From contig JABMOY010000235.1 of the NCBI GenBank assembly GCA_013203955.1, positions 1 to 42,174 of the forward strand: DNA of 42,174 nucleotides, given 5' to 3'. Position numbers and translations under genes: made by a program. Below the pieces are notes generated by a model. That model was not told the origin of the DNA, ran no database searches, and saw only the letters and a program-made list of their open reading frames with translations. The first letter of the stretch is position 1. Each line of letters starts with the position of its first letter. The stretch comes from Rhodospirillales bacterium (lineage in GTDB: Bacteria; Pseudomonadota; Alphaproteobacteria; Rhodospirillales; Casp-alpha2). Positions 7,565-15,612 of the stretch are shown here, one piece after another.

Positions 7565-8623
7565 TTATTTAACGACGGCTTCCTTGGATTTAACGGCCTG
7601 TTTGAGCGACGCCAGAAGTTCGCGGCCGAGCTTCCCACCATCGCCTGCAACCTTTTCGCGAAGCACGGCCCGCATGACGTCAATATGGGCCTTGACGATT
7701 TCAACGGCCTGATCGTCCTCGCTACAGCCTTCCAGGGTGCTGTCGTAAAGCATTTTGCCGAAGGTGGAAATCAACGGATAGCCGAACGTGCCGCCCTGGC
7801 CCCTGAGTTCCAGGGCAAGCAAATTGATATCTCCGAAATGCTTGGCGCGCCCTGTTTCCTCGGCCAACGCCTTGGTGCATAATTCCGACAGCTTGCCCAA
7901 GTAATCCTGGGCCCAGGTGGTGAAATCCAGCGCTGCGCGTTCCAATTGCTGTTCCGCTTCTTCCAACAAATCGAGGGGCATTTCGACGGGGCCCTTGAAC
8001 CCGCCGCCGCCTGCCTTTTCCTTGAGGTGGTTGGGCAGGCGGAAGTACCAGACATCGGTGGGCTGCTTGGGCTTAACCACCTTGTCGGCCGAATAAACAA
8101 TGGTGACGTCTTTTTCCTCCTTCAACCGCCGTTCCTGTGCCGGTGCAGCCTGTTTCTGGCGGCGGCGGTCGGGGCCGAAGAATTTGGTCGTGGTGATGAA
8201 TTGCCGGGGTCGTTCGATGATTTTCACTAAATGCTTGTAGACCGAGCCCGCCGAAAACGGCTTGGCCAGAAATTCGGTGGCGCCCAGGTCGCGGGCCGAA
8301 TTCACATATGCCTCGTCCGCCGCGCCCGAAAGCATGATAAAGGGAACCATCCGGTTGGCCGATTCCTTCGCCGAGCGCGACCACCTGAGGAATAGCAGGC
8401 CGTTGATCGGCATCATGACCAGGTCTGAAATGATGATGTCGGGCGCGATGATGGAACTGGCGGAGCCCAACGTCTTCATATAGTCGATGGCCTCCTCGCC
8501 GTCCTTGGCAACGGCGACGCGGCCAAACTGGAAATACCGGAGCAGATCCTCCAGGGTCTGGCGAACAAAATCATTGTCTTCAACGATAAGAACGCCGAGA
8601 CGGCTGAAATCATAGCTATCCAA
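7565..8623 (-). CDS. Response regulator with C-terminal Hpt-like helical domain
   Basis: Residues 10-138 form a CheY-like receiver domain. The acidic pocket includes E15 and D16, the phospho-acceptor is D67 (IIISDLVMMP), the switch residue is S99 (FIMLSG), and the conserved lysine is K121 (FLAKPF). A charged linker follows (about 140-215), and then a helical region of about 130 residues. That region contains LALELRGQGGTFGYPLISTF (about 269-287), which looks like a histidine-phosphotransfer (Hpt) signature but has no histidine at the expected place. There is no DNA-binding domain, so the output is probably protein-protein contact. No histidine kinase gene is adjacent. It converges with the YbdK gene, and a 250-bp region separates it from the divergent gapR. 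Confidence 0.85.
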   Translation of the reverse strand: MDSYDFSRLGVLIVEDNDFVRQTLEDLLRYFQFGRVAVAKDGEEAIDYMKTLGSASSIIAPDIIISDLVMMPINGLLFLRWSRSAKESANRMVPFIMLSGAADEAYVNSARDLGATEFLAKPFSAGSVYKHLVKIIERPRQFITTTKFFGPDRRRQKQAAPAQERRLKEEKDVTIVYSADKVVKPKQPTDVWYFRLPNHLKEKAGGGGFKGPVEMPLDLLEEAEQQLERAALDFTTWAQDYLGKLSELCTKALAEETGRAKHFGDINLLALELRGQGGTFGYPLISTFGKMLYDSTLEGCSEDDQAVEIVKAHIDVMRAVLREKVAGDGGKLGRELLASLKQAVKSKEAVVK

Positions 8624-8874
8624 AACAAATGCCCCTCTTCGATCAACATGTCCCGAATAAAGGAAGGATATTAAAAACCCCTTAATCTATTGGCAAATAT
8701 GAATTATTTATAAACTCCCGGCAGCCCGACGGCGCTTTGTCAAAGCCGGGGCGGGGCCGGAATTTCTTTTCAACGACCGCTTGCCAGCACACCCTTTGGC
8801 CTATTATTGTGCCGACCGGTCAGGCTTTTCAGAAGCCTATTATAAATCCGCTAAAACGTGAGGGTAAACAAAAT
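8624..8874. promoter_or_regulatory. Divergent intergenic region, response regulator / gapR
   Basis: This 251-bp gap lies between two divergent genes. It has an AT-rich pocket around 8665-8715 and must hold promoters for both. No convincing -35/-10 pair, operator or small gene was identified. The open frame from 8737 into gapR is not taken as coding, because GapR homologues start at MADVAG. Confidence 0.4.
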
Positions 8875-9117
8875 ATGGCTGATGTTGCTGGCGTCGCGTC
8901 GGACCGATTGCGGTCTTTCGTCGAGCGAATCGAGAGATTAGAAGAAGAAAAACAGGCGCTGGCCGCCGATATCCGCGAAGTTTATTCCGAATCAAAGGGT
9001 GCCGGATTTGACGTCAAAGTCCTGCGCCAGCTTATCCGGTTGAGAAAATTGGACGATGACGACCGTTCGCAAATGGAAGAAATCCTGAGGGTTTATGAGC
9101 GCGCTCTTAACGGTTGA
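8875..9117 (+). CDS. gapR: GapR / DUF2312 nucleoid-associated protein
   Basis: This 80-residue coiled protein of the UPF0335/DUF2312 family contains the typical core RLRSFVERIERLEEEKQAL, followed by EVYSESKGAGFDVKVLRQLI and a C-terminal helix. In Caulobacter GapR binds overtwisted, AT-rich DNA ahead of replication and transcription and helps topoisomerases remove positive supercoils. The family is almost confined to Alphaproteobacteria, which supports the taxonomic reading of the window. The frame is open 46 codons further upstream, but the start at MADVAG matches the family length. A GTGAGGG lies about 11 nt before it. It is a single-gene unit ending close to the convergent cysC gene. Confidence 0.92.
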   Translation: MADVAGVASDRLRSFVERIERLEEEKQALAADIREVYSESKGAGFDVKVLRQLIRLRKLDDDDRSQMEEILRVYERALNG

Positions 9118-9148
9118 AGCCCAAAAAAAACCATAAAATCCAGGGCTT

Positions 9149-9757
9149 TTACGCGTCCTTCACCCGGCAGGCGGATTCAACGTAATCCAAAAGAACCCTT
9201 AAACTTTCCTCCACCGCCATAACGCCCGTATCGATGACCAGTTCGGGATTTTCCGGCGCTTCGTATGGGGCGGAGATGCCCGTGAAGTCGAGAATTTTTC
9301 CTTCGCGGGCCATTTTGTAGTGGCCTTTCGGGTCGCGGCCTTCACAAGCTTCCAGGCTGGCGCTCAAATAAATTTCGTGGAAATTCCCTTTCGCCGCCTT
9401 TCGGGCACCTTGGCGGTCCGCCCGGTATGGCGAAATAAAAGCGGTCAACGTGATCATGCCAGAGCCCGCGTACAACGCCGCCACCTCGCCGACGCGGCGG
9501 ATGTTTTCGGCCCGGTCTTGGGGGGCAAACCCAAGATCGGAATTCAGGCCGTGGCGAAGGTTGTCGCCATCCATGACATAAACTTGGCGGCCGGCATCGA
9601 ACAGGCGGCGTTCCAACTCGAACGCCAGGGTCGATTTGCCGGAACCCGGAAGGCCGGTCAGCCAGAAAACGCCCCCTTGGTGGCCTTGGCGCCTGGAGCG
9701 CTCCAAATCGGAGACGCGGTGTTCAATCGCCTTGATATTCCCGGATTTGACTGACAT
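9149..9757 (-). CDS. cysC: Adenylyl-sulfate kinase
   Basis: APS kinase phosphorylates adenosine 5'-phosphosulfate with ATP to make PAPS, the sulfate donor for reduction or sulfotransfer. The 202-residue protein has a Walker A motif LTGLPGSGKST (33-43), the VMDGDNLRHGLNSDLGF substrate segment, and the phosphorylatable serine region TAFISPYRADR with Ser at 109 as in E. coli CysC. It continues through GKILDFTGISAPYEAPENPEL, typical of the family. It is complete and stand-alone, with no fused sulfate adenylyltransferase, and cysD/cysN or sat are not in the window. It is the last gene of the MCE lipid-transport operon, 13 bp behind the lipoprotein gene. That placement is unusual, and PAPS production could be linked to sulfated lipids. 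Confidence 0.93.
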   Translation of the reverse strand: MSVKSGNIKAIEHRVSDLERSRRQGHQGGVFWLTGLPGSGKSTLAFELERRLFDAGRQVYVMDGDNLRHGLNSDLGFAPQDRAENIRRVGEVAALYAGSGMITLTAFISPYRADRQGARKAAKGNFHEIYLSASLEACEGRDPKGHYKMAREGKILDFTGISAPYEAPENPELVIDTGVMAVEESLRVLLDYVESACRVKDA

Positions 9758-9770
9758 CGGGCGCTCTAAG

Positions 9771-10370
9771 CTAGCGTTTCGACAGGTCGGCGACGAATTT
9801 TGCGTATATGGAACTGAGCGAGGTATTGAGCGAATTTACCGCATCATCGACCCCGGAGTCCGCCGATTGGGTTTCGATCCGGTAGGTATCGAGAAAAATC
9901 AATTTGCCGCCGGTTGCTTTTCGCAAACCCAGTTCCAATTCCAGGACGGCCTTCGGCGGCGTGCCGATGATCTTTTCCAAACGTTTTATTTTTCCGGTCA
10001 GAACGTAATCGGGGGACACGCGCAATTCAGGCGTTACCACCTGATCTGAAATCTTCGCTTGGCGCAGATAAGAAACCAATTCGTCACGCAGCATTACCGT
10101 CGGCGGCTGCGTCCAGAAATGGTAATGATATTCCTTCACCTGATAAGGTTTGCCGGCGACCGAATAGACGATGGGCCGGCCGGCCGTCAGACCATCGGCG
10201 ACAAAGCGGTCAACTTCCAGGGTGCCCGGAAAAAGCATCTTGGGCAAAGGCGAAGGCTTGACCGCGGCCAAGCGGTAGAATTTATCTTCCGGCACCCGTT
10301 CCGCGGTGCTACAGGCGGCGACGAGCCCGATGCTAAGAAGAAGCAGCCCTTTAAAAATACCTTTTTTCAT
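9771..10370 (-). CDS. ABC-type transport auxiliary lipoprotein (PqiC-like)
   Basis: This 199-residue lipoprotein has a signal peptide and a lipobox ending in LVAAC (Cys20 lipidated), so it is anchored in a membrane, probably the outer one. The rest resembles the ABC_trans_aux/DUF330 family (PqiC/YmbA-like), with FYRLAA after the anchor, the LEVDRFVADGLTAGRPIVY segment and a strand-rich core. These proteins accompany MCE systems and are thought to help bridge the periplasm or receive lipid at the outer membrane. It follows mlaD by 25 bp and precedes cysC by 13 bp in the same transcript. Family assignment is good; the precise role is inferred from its partners. Confidence 0.82.
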   Translation of the reverse strand: MKKGIFKGLLLLSIGLVAACSTAERVPEDKFYRLAAVKPSPLPKMLFPGTLEVDRFVADGLTAGRPIVYSVAGKPYQVKEYHYHFWTQPPTVMLRDELVSYLRQAKISDQVVTPELRVSPDYVLTGKIKRLEKIIGTPPKAVLELELGLRKATGGKLIFLDTYRIETQSADSGVDDAVNSLNTSLSSIYAKFVADLSKR

Positions 10371-10395
10371 CCTACCCCTCTGTCTTTGCTAATTT

Positions 10396-11394
10396 TTATT
10401 GCTTTTTCGATTTGTCTTCCGGCGCTTGACTGCCCAACAGCAGTCCCGGATTTTGCCGGATCTGCCGAGAGAATTCATACATGTTCCTGGCCGCGCCTTC
10501 CATGTTTTGGTTGATCGAGTCGATATGGCGCGAAACGGATTCGACGATGTAACGGGTTTCGCTGATTGTTTTGCGCATATCCCCATCCCTGCTGACCATT
10601 ATCTTGCCCACGTCCTCGACCAAGGTGGTCACGGAATCGAGAAGCGCATCGACCTTTGCCGAGGCGGCGTCGACGTTGGAAATGGCATTGTCCAGTTTCT
10701 CCCGGTTGGCCGGGTTTAAAACCTTTTGCAACCCGTCGACGGTGGCATTCATTTTAGCCGAAAATTCTTCGATATTATCGGCGATTTTCGGCACCCTTTC
10801 GGCCATCAACGCCGCCACCGCGGCCAAATCGTTGGTTGTTTTGCGGACATCCGAGAACAAAAGGCCGGCGTCATTTGCGATGATTTTATTGATCGATTCC
10901 ACCGCCGTGTTGAAGTTCGTCAACAGCGGCTTGATGTTGCTGTCCATCAAATTCCCCAATTGACCGGCGACCGACGAGACGACGGCAAAGACATCAGAGC
11001 GTTCCTGGGACGAGACCAGGGCGCCGGCTTTAAGGGATTTGTTTTTCTTCCCGGCATGAATGGCGAGCGTGACCGCAGCCAACAAGCCGGGCGCGGCGAT
11101 TTCAACAATACTGTCTTCGGGGATTCGCCAACCTTGAGTGACGCTGAAATCAACCCGGAACCTCATGCGCCCGTCTTTTTCTTCCGGCGTAATCGTTTCG
11201 AGCTGTCCAATGGGGAAGCCTTCGTAAACGACCTGGGTGCCGAATTTGATTCCGGTGACATTGGAATAATAAGTGAAATATTTATCGACGGCGCCGGTCC
11301 GCCCGGTCAGCATGGCGATCGACGCAAGCAGGGCGGCGATCATGACGCAGACGAATAAGCCGACAATTAGATAATTTATTTTTGAACTTCTCAT
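10396..11394 (-). CDS. mlaD: MlaD family MCE-domain protein
   Basis: This 332-residue periplasmic protein is anchored by one N-terminal membrane helix (about residues 8-29). The MCE domain follows (about 38-115: YYSNVTGIKFGTQVVYEGFPIGQLETI ... VEIAAPGLLAAVTL). A long helical region to the C-terminus may form the barrel or needle-like extension seen in MCE hexamers. MCE proteins bind phospholipids and carry them between the inner and outer membranes. Its start overlaps the end of the MlaF ATPase gene by 4 bp (ATGA), which implies coupled translation. The protein is longer than E. coli MlaD (~180 residues), closer to other alphaproteobacterial versions with extended C-terminal helices. Confidence 0.9.
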   Translation of the reverse strand: MRSSKINYLIVGLFVCVMIAALLASIAMLTGRTGAVDKYFTYYSNVTGIKFGTQVVYEGFPIGQLETITPEEKDGRMRFRVDFSVTQGWRIPEDSIVEIAAPGLLAAVTLAIHAGKKNKSLKAGALVSSQERSDVFAVVSSVAGQLGNLMDSNIKPLLTNFNTAVESINKIIANDAGLLFSDVRKTTNDLAAVAALMAERVPKIADNIEEFSAKMNATVDGLQKVLNPANREKLDNAISNVDAASAKVDALLDSVTTLVEDVGKIMVSRDGDMRKTISETRYIVESVSRHIDSINQNMEGAARNMYEFSRQIRQNPGLLLGSQAPEDKSKKQ

Positions 11395-12227
11395 AGAGGC
11401 TGGTTCCCGACTTCATAGTCCTCGCCCGTAAGCCGCGCCAAATATTCATCTGGGTCCATGGTGTCGTCTTCAGGCACGCGGTTGAGGAGATTGTAAATAC
11501 GTTCGTTTTTTGATGCGCGCACTTCATCGACCGTGCCGATCATCAAAATTTTGCCGCGGTCGAGCACGGTAATCCGATCGGCGATCTTGAAGGCGCTTTC
11601 CAATTCGTGGGTAACGACGACGATGCTCATGCCCATAGCCTCCCTGAGTTTTAAGATCAGGTCGTCCAGCGCGGAGGCGACCGCAGGGTCAAGCCCGGCG
11701 GACGGTTCGTCGCAAAAAAGAATCTTCGGGTCCATGACGACGGCACGGGCAAAGGCGGCGCGTTTTATCATGCCGCCCGAAAGCTCAGCCGGCATCAAAT
11801 CCTCGAAACCGCCCAATTCGACCACCTGGAGCTTCATACGGGACATAATTTCCATCGTCGACATTTCCAGGTCCGTGTGCTCGTAGAGCGGCAGCATGAC
11901 GTTTTCGCCGACGGTCAGGGAACTGAACAGGGCACCGCCCTGAAAGGCGACGCCGAATTTTTTGCGAAGTTCGACGAACTCCTGGGTGCTCAATTCATCG
12001 ATGTCTTGGCCGAGAATGCGCATGGTGCCGGATGTCTTCGTTTCCAGCGCCATCAAATAACGAAGCAGGGTGCTTTTGCCGGACCCGCTGCCGCCCATGA
12101 TGACCATGATTTCGCCGTCGCGGACATCCATGTTGATGCCGTCGAGAATCTTGCGGTCGCCATAATGGGTGACGAGTTCTTCAACCTCGATGACCTTTAC
12201 GGCGCTTTGGTTTGCGTTGTCTGTCAT
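11391..12227 (-). CDS. mlaF: MCE/Mla ABC transporter ATP-binding protein
   Basis: This 278-residue ABC ATPase energises MCE lipid transport on the cytoplasmic face. Motifs are Walker A MGGSGSGKST (about 44-53), the signature ELSGGMIKRAAFARA, Walker B ILFCDEPSAGLDP, and the switch histidine in VVTHELESAF. The SGGM-KR signature and the DEPSAGLDP box are typical of the MlaF/Ttg2A group. A C-terminal tail of about 30 residues (PEDDTMDPDEYLARL) extends past the nucleotide-binding domain. In E. coli the equivalent tail packs against the partner subunit and MlaB contacts MlaF, so the STAS protein encoded two genes upstream may bind here. It lies 23 bp after the permease gene and overlaps mlaD by 4 bp. 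Confidence 0.93.
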   Translation of the reverse strand: MTDNANQSAVKVIEVEELVTHYGDRKILDGINMDVRDGEIMVIMGGSGSGKSTLLRYLMALETKTSGTMRILGQDIDELSTQEFVELRKKFGVAFQGGALFSSLTVGENVMLPLYEHTDLEMSTMEIMSRMKLQVVELGGFEDLMPAELSGGMIKRAAFARAVVMDPKILFCDEPSAGLDPAVASALDDLILKLREAMGMSIVVVTHELESAFKIADRITVLDRGKILMIGTVDEVRASKNERIYNLLNRVPEDDTMDPDEYLARLTGEDYEVGNQPL

Positions 12228-12250
12228 GGGGCCGATCTTAAATCTATCCT

Positions 12251-13075
12251 CTAAAGAGTTGTGAAAATAACGACGACCATGGCCGTTATAATGATCGCGG
12301 AAATGGATTGAACAACCGAGCGTGTCGTTGCCTTGCCGACGCCTTCGGCGCCGCCGCTGACGCTGGCGCCATTGACGACGCCGATGACGGCAATTTCGAC
12401 GGCATAGATAGCGCTTTTGCCTAGACCTTGCATAACATCCTTAACGGTCAGAATGTCGATGATTTGATCAAAGTAGGCGGCCAGCGATATTCCCAATTCG
12501 ACGTTAATATAGATACCCGCCAGAAAAAGCCCGACGACATTGCTCATCATGGAAAGGCAAGGAACCATAATCAACATCGCGATCAGCGGCGGCGCGACGA
12601 GAAAACGCACCGGGTTAACCCCCATGACCTTGAGCGCGTCGATTTCCTGATTGATCTTCATGGTGCCGATGCGGGCCGCAAGTGCCGAGCCTGAGCGCCC
12701 GGCGACCAGGATGCCCGTGATCATGGGTGCGAATTCGCGAACAACGATAAAGGCCAGGCCGGCCGTGACGTGGCCCTCGGCGCCAAAGATGCGAAGCGTA
12801 TAAATCCCCTGAATGGCCAGCGTAACGCTGATGGAACCGGCCAGGAGGGCGATGATGGGAATGGCGGAAATGCCGATTTCCATCATCTGTTGGATGACCG
12901 CATTCATCCGCACGGGCTGTTTATAGCGGAACCCGAGAAACAGCCAATAAAAGCTTTCCGCGACCATCATGCCGCCGTTGCCGACTTCTTCAATGCCGGA
13001 AACGGCGTAACGGCCGACCTTGTCGAAGAACCGGAAAATGCCGGAAGGAGATGTCTGGGTGCCGGGCTCAGCCAT
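12251..13075 (-). CDS. mlaE: MCE/Mla ABC transporter permease
   Basis: This 274-residue integral membrane permease of the MlaE family has about five hydrophobic segments. The family-defining region includes RSGSALAARIGTMKINQEIDALKVMGVNPVRFLVAPP as two adjoining motifs (LAARIGTMKINQEIDAL and MGVNPVRFLV). It extracts or inserts phospholipids in the inner membrane together with MlaF and MlaD. A cytoplasmic N-terminal extension of about 40 residues precedes the first amphipathic helix. The gene starts 9 bp after the STAS gene, so translation and expression are probably tied to the regulatory genes upstream. Confidence 0.93.
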   Translation of the reverse strand: MAEPGTQTSPSGIFRFFDKVGRYAVSGIEEVGNGGMMVAESFYWLFLGFRYKQPVRMNAVIQQMMEIGISAIPIIALLAGSISVTLAIQGIYTLRIFGAEGHVTAGLAFIVVREFAPMITGILVAGRSGSALAARIGTMKINQEIDALKVMGVNPVRFLVAPPLIAMLIMVPCLSMMSNVVGLFLAGIYINVELGISLAAYFDQIIDILTVKDVMQGLGKSAIYAVEIAVIGVVNGASVSGGAEGVGKATTRSVVQSISAIIITAMVVVIFTTL

Positions 13076-13084
13076 AGGGATCCT

Positions 13085-13417
13085 TTAAGAAACCTGTTCC
13101 AGGCCGGCTTCGACGGTATCACAAATGGTGAAGACCTTGTCCAGCCGCGCCAATTGCAGGACTCGCATGGCGCCTTCGCTGACCGCGACCAAGATAAGGT
13201 TGCCCCCCGCCTTGCGCGCCGTCTGCAGCCCTTCCACCAGCGAAGCGACGCCGGATGAATCGATATAGCCGACGTTGCTTAAGTCAACCAAGACCGGTTT
13301 TTTCTTAGCCACGCATTCCAAAAGCACCTTGCGGGCTTCTGGCGAACTTTGCAGATCGACGTCACCATCGAGTGCGACGACGATGGCTTGGTCCTGTTCG
13401 TTGATTTCATGTTTCAT
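13085..13417 (-). CDS. STAS-domain protein (anti-sigma factor antagonist / MlaB-like)
   Basis: This 110-residue single-domain STAS protein carries the phosphorylation motif VGYIDSSGVASL, with Ser54 in the position phosphorylated in SpoIIAA. In partner-switching systems such proteins bind an anti-sigma kinase when unphosphorylated; in Mla systems the STAS protein MlaB binds and stabilises the MlaF ATPase. This one keeps the phosphorylatable serine and is preceded, 10 bp upstream, by a gene encoding both a PP2C phosphatase and an HATPase kinase domain. It is followed 9 bp downstream by mlaE. Both readings fit the sequence, and they are not exclusive: a phospho-switch acting directly on the transporter is possible. 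Confidence 0.9.
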   Translation of the reverse strand: MKHEINEQDQAIVVALDGDVDLQSSPEARKVLLECVAKKKPVLVDLSNVGYIDSSGVASLVEGLQTARKAGGNLILVAVSEGAMRVLQLARLDKVFTICDTVEAGLEQVS

Positions 13418-13427
13418 TGTATGGTCC

Positions 13428-15215
13428 TTAACTTAACCTTTTTAGCATCCTCAACAAATTTCCGCCATCGCTAGGCGGCGGCATGAATTCCACTTCGTCC
13501 ATGACCTCGCGTATGAAGTGGGTGCCCAGCCCCCCCGGTTTAACGTCATCGAGTTCGCGCGGCTGAACCTTGGACACGTCAATGGCGTCGGCAAAATCCC
13601 TGAGCAATATTATTAATGCGTTGTCACGGAGGCATATTTCAAGTGAGATTTCGCCGTCGGGCGACCCGCCGTAAGCATGGCGGATAATGTTCTGGCAGGC
13701 TTCATCCACGGCAATAACGATGTCGCGGCTGAGCGCTTCATCGCAACCGCAGGATTTGGCCGTATCCTTGACGGCATTGCGCACCAGCTTCAAGCGGCCG
13801 GGTTGCGACGGAACGCTCAAAGTCAAAAGCACCTTGGCGCGATTTTCTAAATCCGCCTGCTCCGGCGCCGGTTTTTTAAGCTCCGCCTCCCTGCCCTGTT
13901 CCCGAAGGGCCAGCGGCCCGCTGTCGTCGATGGCCAACAAGGTTAAATCGTCGCGAAGCGCCTCGCCGCGGTTGACGCAATTGATGACCACATCCATTCG
14001 GCCCTGGACATTCAACCTGGCGTTTTCCAAAATTAATTTTTTGAATCCCTCGACCCCCAACTCGCTGCCGTCTTCCAGGTAGCCTTCGGTGACGCCGTCG
14101 GTGAAGATATAGAGCGTTCCGCCCTCAAGGTTGAATTCAATTTCCGGAAATTCTCCGCCTTCGACCAACGCCGGCGAAATGCCAAGCGGCGGCGCCTCCG
14201 CCGGGAGCGCCTTAAAATCCCCGCCGGGGCCGTGGAACAACGGCGGCTCATGCCCGGCATTGGCCAGCCTAATGATGCCGGTGGCGGGGTCGTAGATACC
14301 ACCGGCCATGGTCACGAACATGCCCCGGGTCGCGGTTTCGCAAATTTCATCGTTGACACGCGCCATCAGCCGCCCCGGTTGGCGCACGGTCTTGCCCAAG
14401 CACCGGTACAAACTGGCGGTTTTCGCCATCATCAGCGCCGCATTCATGCCCTTGCCCGAGACATCGCCCAAATTGAAGCAAATGCGCCCGTCATCGAGCG
14501 TAAAGAAGTCATAGAAATCTCCCGACACCGTGCGCGCCGCATGATTGATGCCGGCCACCGGATAGTCGCCGTCACCGGCATCGGGCAGCAAGGAGCGCTG
14601 GATTTCCGCCGCCAGTTCAAGTTCGCGGGCGATCCTTTCCTGTTCGACCAGGGCTTCGGCCATGCGGGCATTGAGAATGGCCAGCGCCGCGGAAGCGCTG
14701 AGCGCCTGCAGGATGTTCAAGTCTTCGACCTCAAACAGGCCGTCGCCGTCCAGGTTGTTAATGACTTCGATGGCGCCCAGGCGCTGGTCCTGGACGCTTA
14801 AGGGCGCGCACAGGATCGATTTGGTGGTGAAGCCGGTTTCCTGATCCACCAGCTTGTAGAAACTGGGGTCCTGGGCGACGTCGCGGACGATTTCACCGAT
14901 ATTGTTCTGCACACAGCGCCCGATAATACCCTGGTCGCTTTTCATCGACATGCCGGTGATCTCGGTTTCGCCGGAACAAGCTTCGCAGGTCAGGGTTTCG
15001 CCGCTTTCATCGAGCAGAAACAGGGCGCCGCCGGCGGCATTCAGGTGCTTGGTGATGTGTTCGATGGCGCGTTTCAGCGACGCTTCGACATCCATCGACG
15101 AAGCAAAATCCAGGCTCATAATCGCCAGCAGTTCCAGGTTGTCGAAAACCTGTCCCTCACGGTCGGGAGCGATTGTTGTTGGCGCTTTTGTATCTGCGGT
15201 CTGGCTTTTGCCCAT
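13428..15215 (-). CDS. GAF - PP2C/SpoIIE phosphatase - HATPase regulator
   Basis: This 595-residue cytoplasmic regulator has three domains. A GAF sensor covers about 35-185 (ALFLLDESGETLTCEACSG ... APLSVQDQRLGAIEVINN). A short coiled coil leads to a PP2C/SpoIIE phosphatase at about 200-430, with metal-binding motifs SGDFYDF, GDVSGKGMNAALMM, FTDGVTEG and RDDLTLLAI. A GHKL kinase-type ATP-binding domain covers about 460-595, with N-box VDEACQNIIRHAYGG and the GGLGTHFIREVMDEVEF box. One chain thus joins the phosphatase (RsbU-like) and the serine kinase (RsbW-like) of a partner switch, and the STAS substrate is encoded next. No sigma factor gene is nearby; the lipid transporter genes follow instead. 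It opens the seven-gene operon, with its promoter presumably in 15216-15357. Confidence 0.92.
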   Translation of the reverse strand: MGKSQTADTKAPTTIAPDREGQVFDNLELLAIMSLDFASSMDVEASLKRAIEHITKHLNAAGGALFLLDESGETLTCEACSGETEITGMSMKSDQGIIGRCVQNNIGEIVRDVAQDPSFYKLVDQETGFTTKSILCAPLSVQDQRLGAIEVINNLDGDGLFEVEDLNILQALSASAALAILNARMAEALVEQERIARELELAAEIQRSLLPDAGDGDYPVAGINHAARTVSGDFYDFFTLDDGRICFNLGDVSGKGMNAALMMAKTASLYRCLGKTVRQPGRLMARVNDEICETATRGMFVTMAGGIYDPATGIIRLANAGHEPPLFHGPGGDFKALPAEAPPLGISPALVEGGEFPEIEFNLEGGTLYIFTDGVTEGYLEDGSELGVEGFKKLILENARLNVQGRMDVVINCVNRGEALRDDLTLLAIDDSGPLALREQGREAELKKPAPEQADLENRAKVLLTLSVPSQPGRLKLVRNAVKDTAKSCGCDEALSRDIVIAVDEACQNIIRHAYGGSPDGEISLEICLRDNALIILLRDFADAIDVSKVQPRELDDVKPGGLGTHFIREVMDEVEFMPPPSDGGNLLRMLKRLS

Positions 15216-15357
15216 TTGGGCGGCCCCCCTGAGGGTTTAGCCTCAAAATCACGAAAACGTATGTTGTTAGAATAGGATAGATCGTGGCATAAACGAAAGC
15301 CTAAGGTGACATCCATAAAGGCCATCGGTTAAGATTATTCTTAAAGGTACGCCCGAA

Positions 15358-15612
15358 ATGACCGCCCTGCCCGAAAAGACCGGCCTACCCGGCCTGAATG
15401 ACAAAAAACTGCTGAAAGCGGGCCTTATTGGCGCCGCCATCTCGTGCGTGTTCTGCCTGACACCGGTTTTGGTGGTGGCGTTCGGGGCTGTGGGCTTGTC
15501 GGCTTGGGTGGGTGGTCTGGATTACATCCTGTTTCCGGCTCTGGGTCTGTTCTTAGCCATGATCATTTATGCCCTTGTCCAACGCCGCAAGCAGACGAGT
15601 GAAGCAAAATGA
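15358..15612 (+). CDS. MerF-like small membrane protein
   Basis: This 84-residue protein has two hydrophobic segments (about 20-42 and 52-75) and looks like MerF, the small inner-membrane mercuric ion importer: LLKAGLIGAAISCVFCLTPVLVV, then VGLSAWVGGLDYILFPALGLF. In MerF a vicinal Cys-Cys pair precedes TPVLV; here the pattern is C30-V-F-C33, and the second cysteine pair near the C-terminus is absent. Mercury transport is therefore uncertain, and there are no merR, merA or merP genes nearby. It overlaps the next gene by 4 bp (ATGA), so the two proteins probably work together, perhaps in handling a thiophilic metal or sulfur compound. Confidence 0.75.
   Translation: MTALPEKTGLPGLNDKKLLKAGLIGAAISCVFCLTPVLVVAFGAVGLSAWVGGLDYILFPALGLFLAMIIYALVQRRKQTSEAK

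Noticed and set aside
9117-9150. Terminator between gapR and cysC
   Set aside because: AAGCCC and GGGCTT could pair, but the loop is about 20 nt and the stem short, so it was not called.
13085-15215. General stress response (sigma factor switch)
   Set aside because: PhyR/NepR/EcfG genes, which serve that role in Alphaproteobacteria, and any sigma factor are absent; the neighbours are lipid-transport genes.
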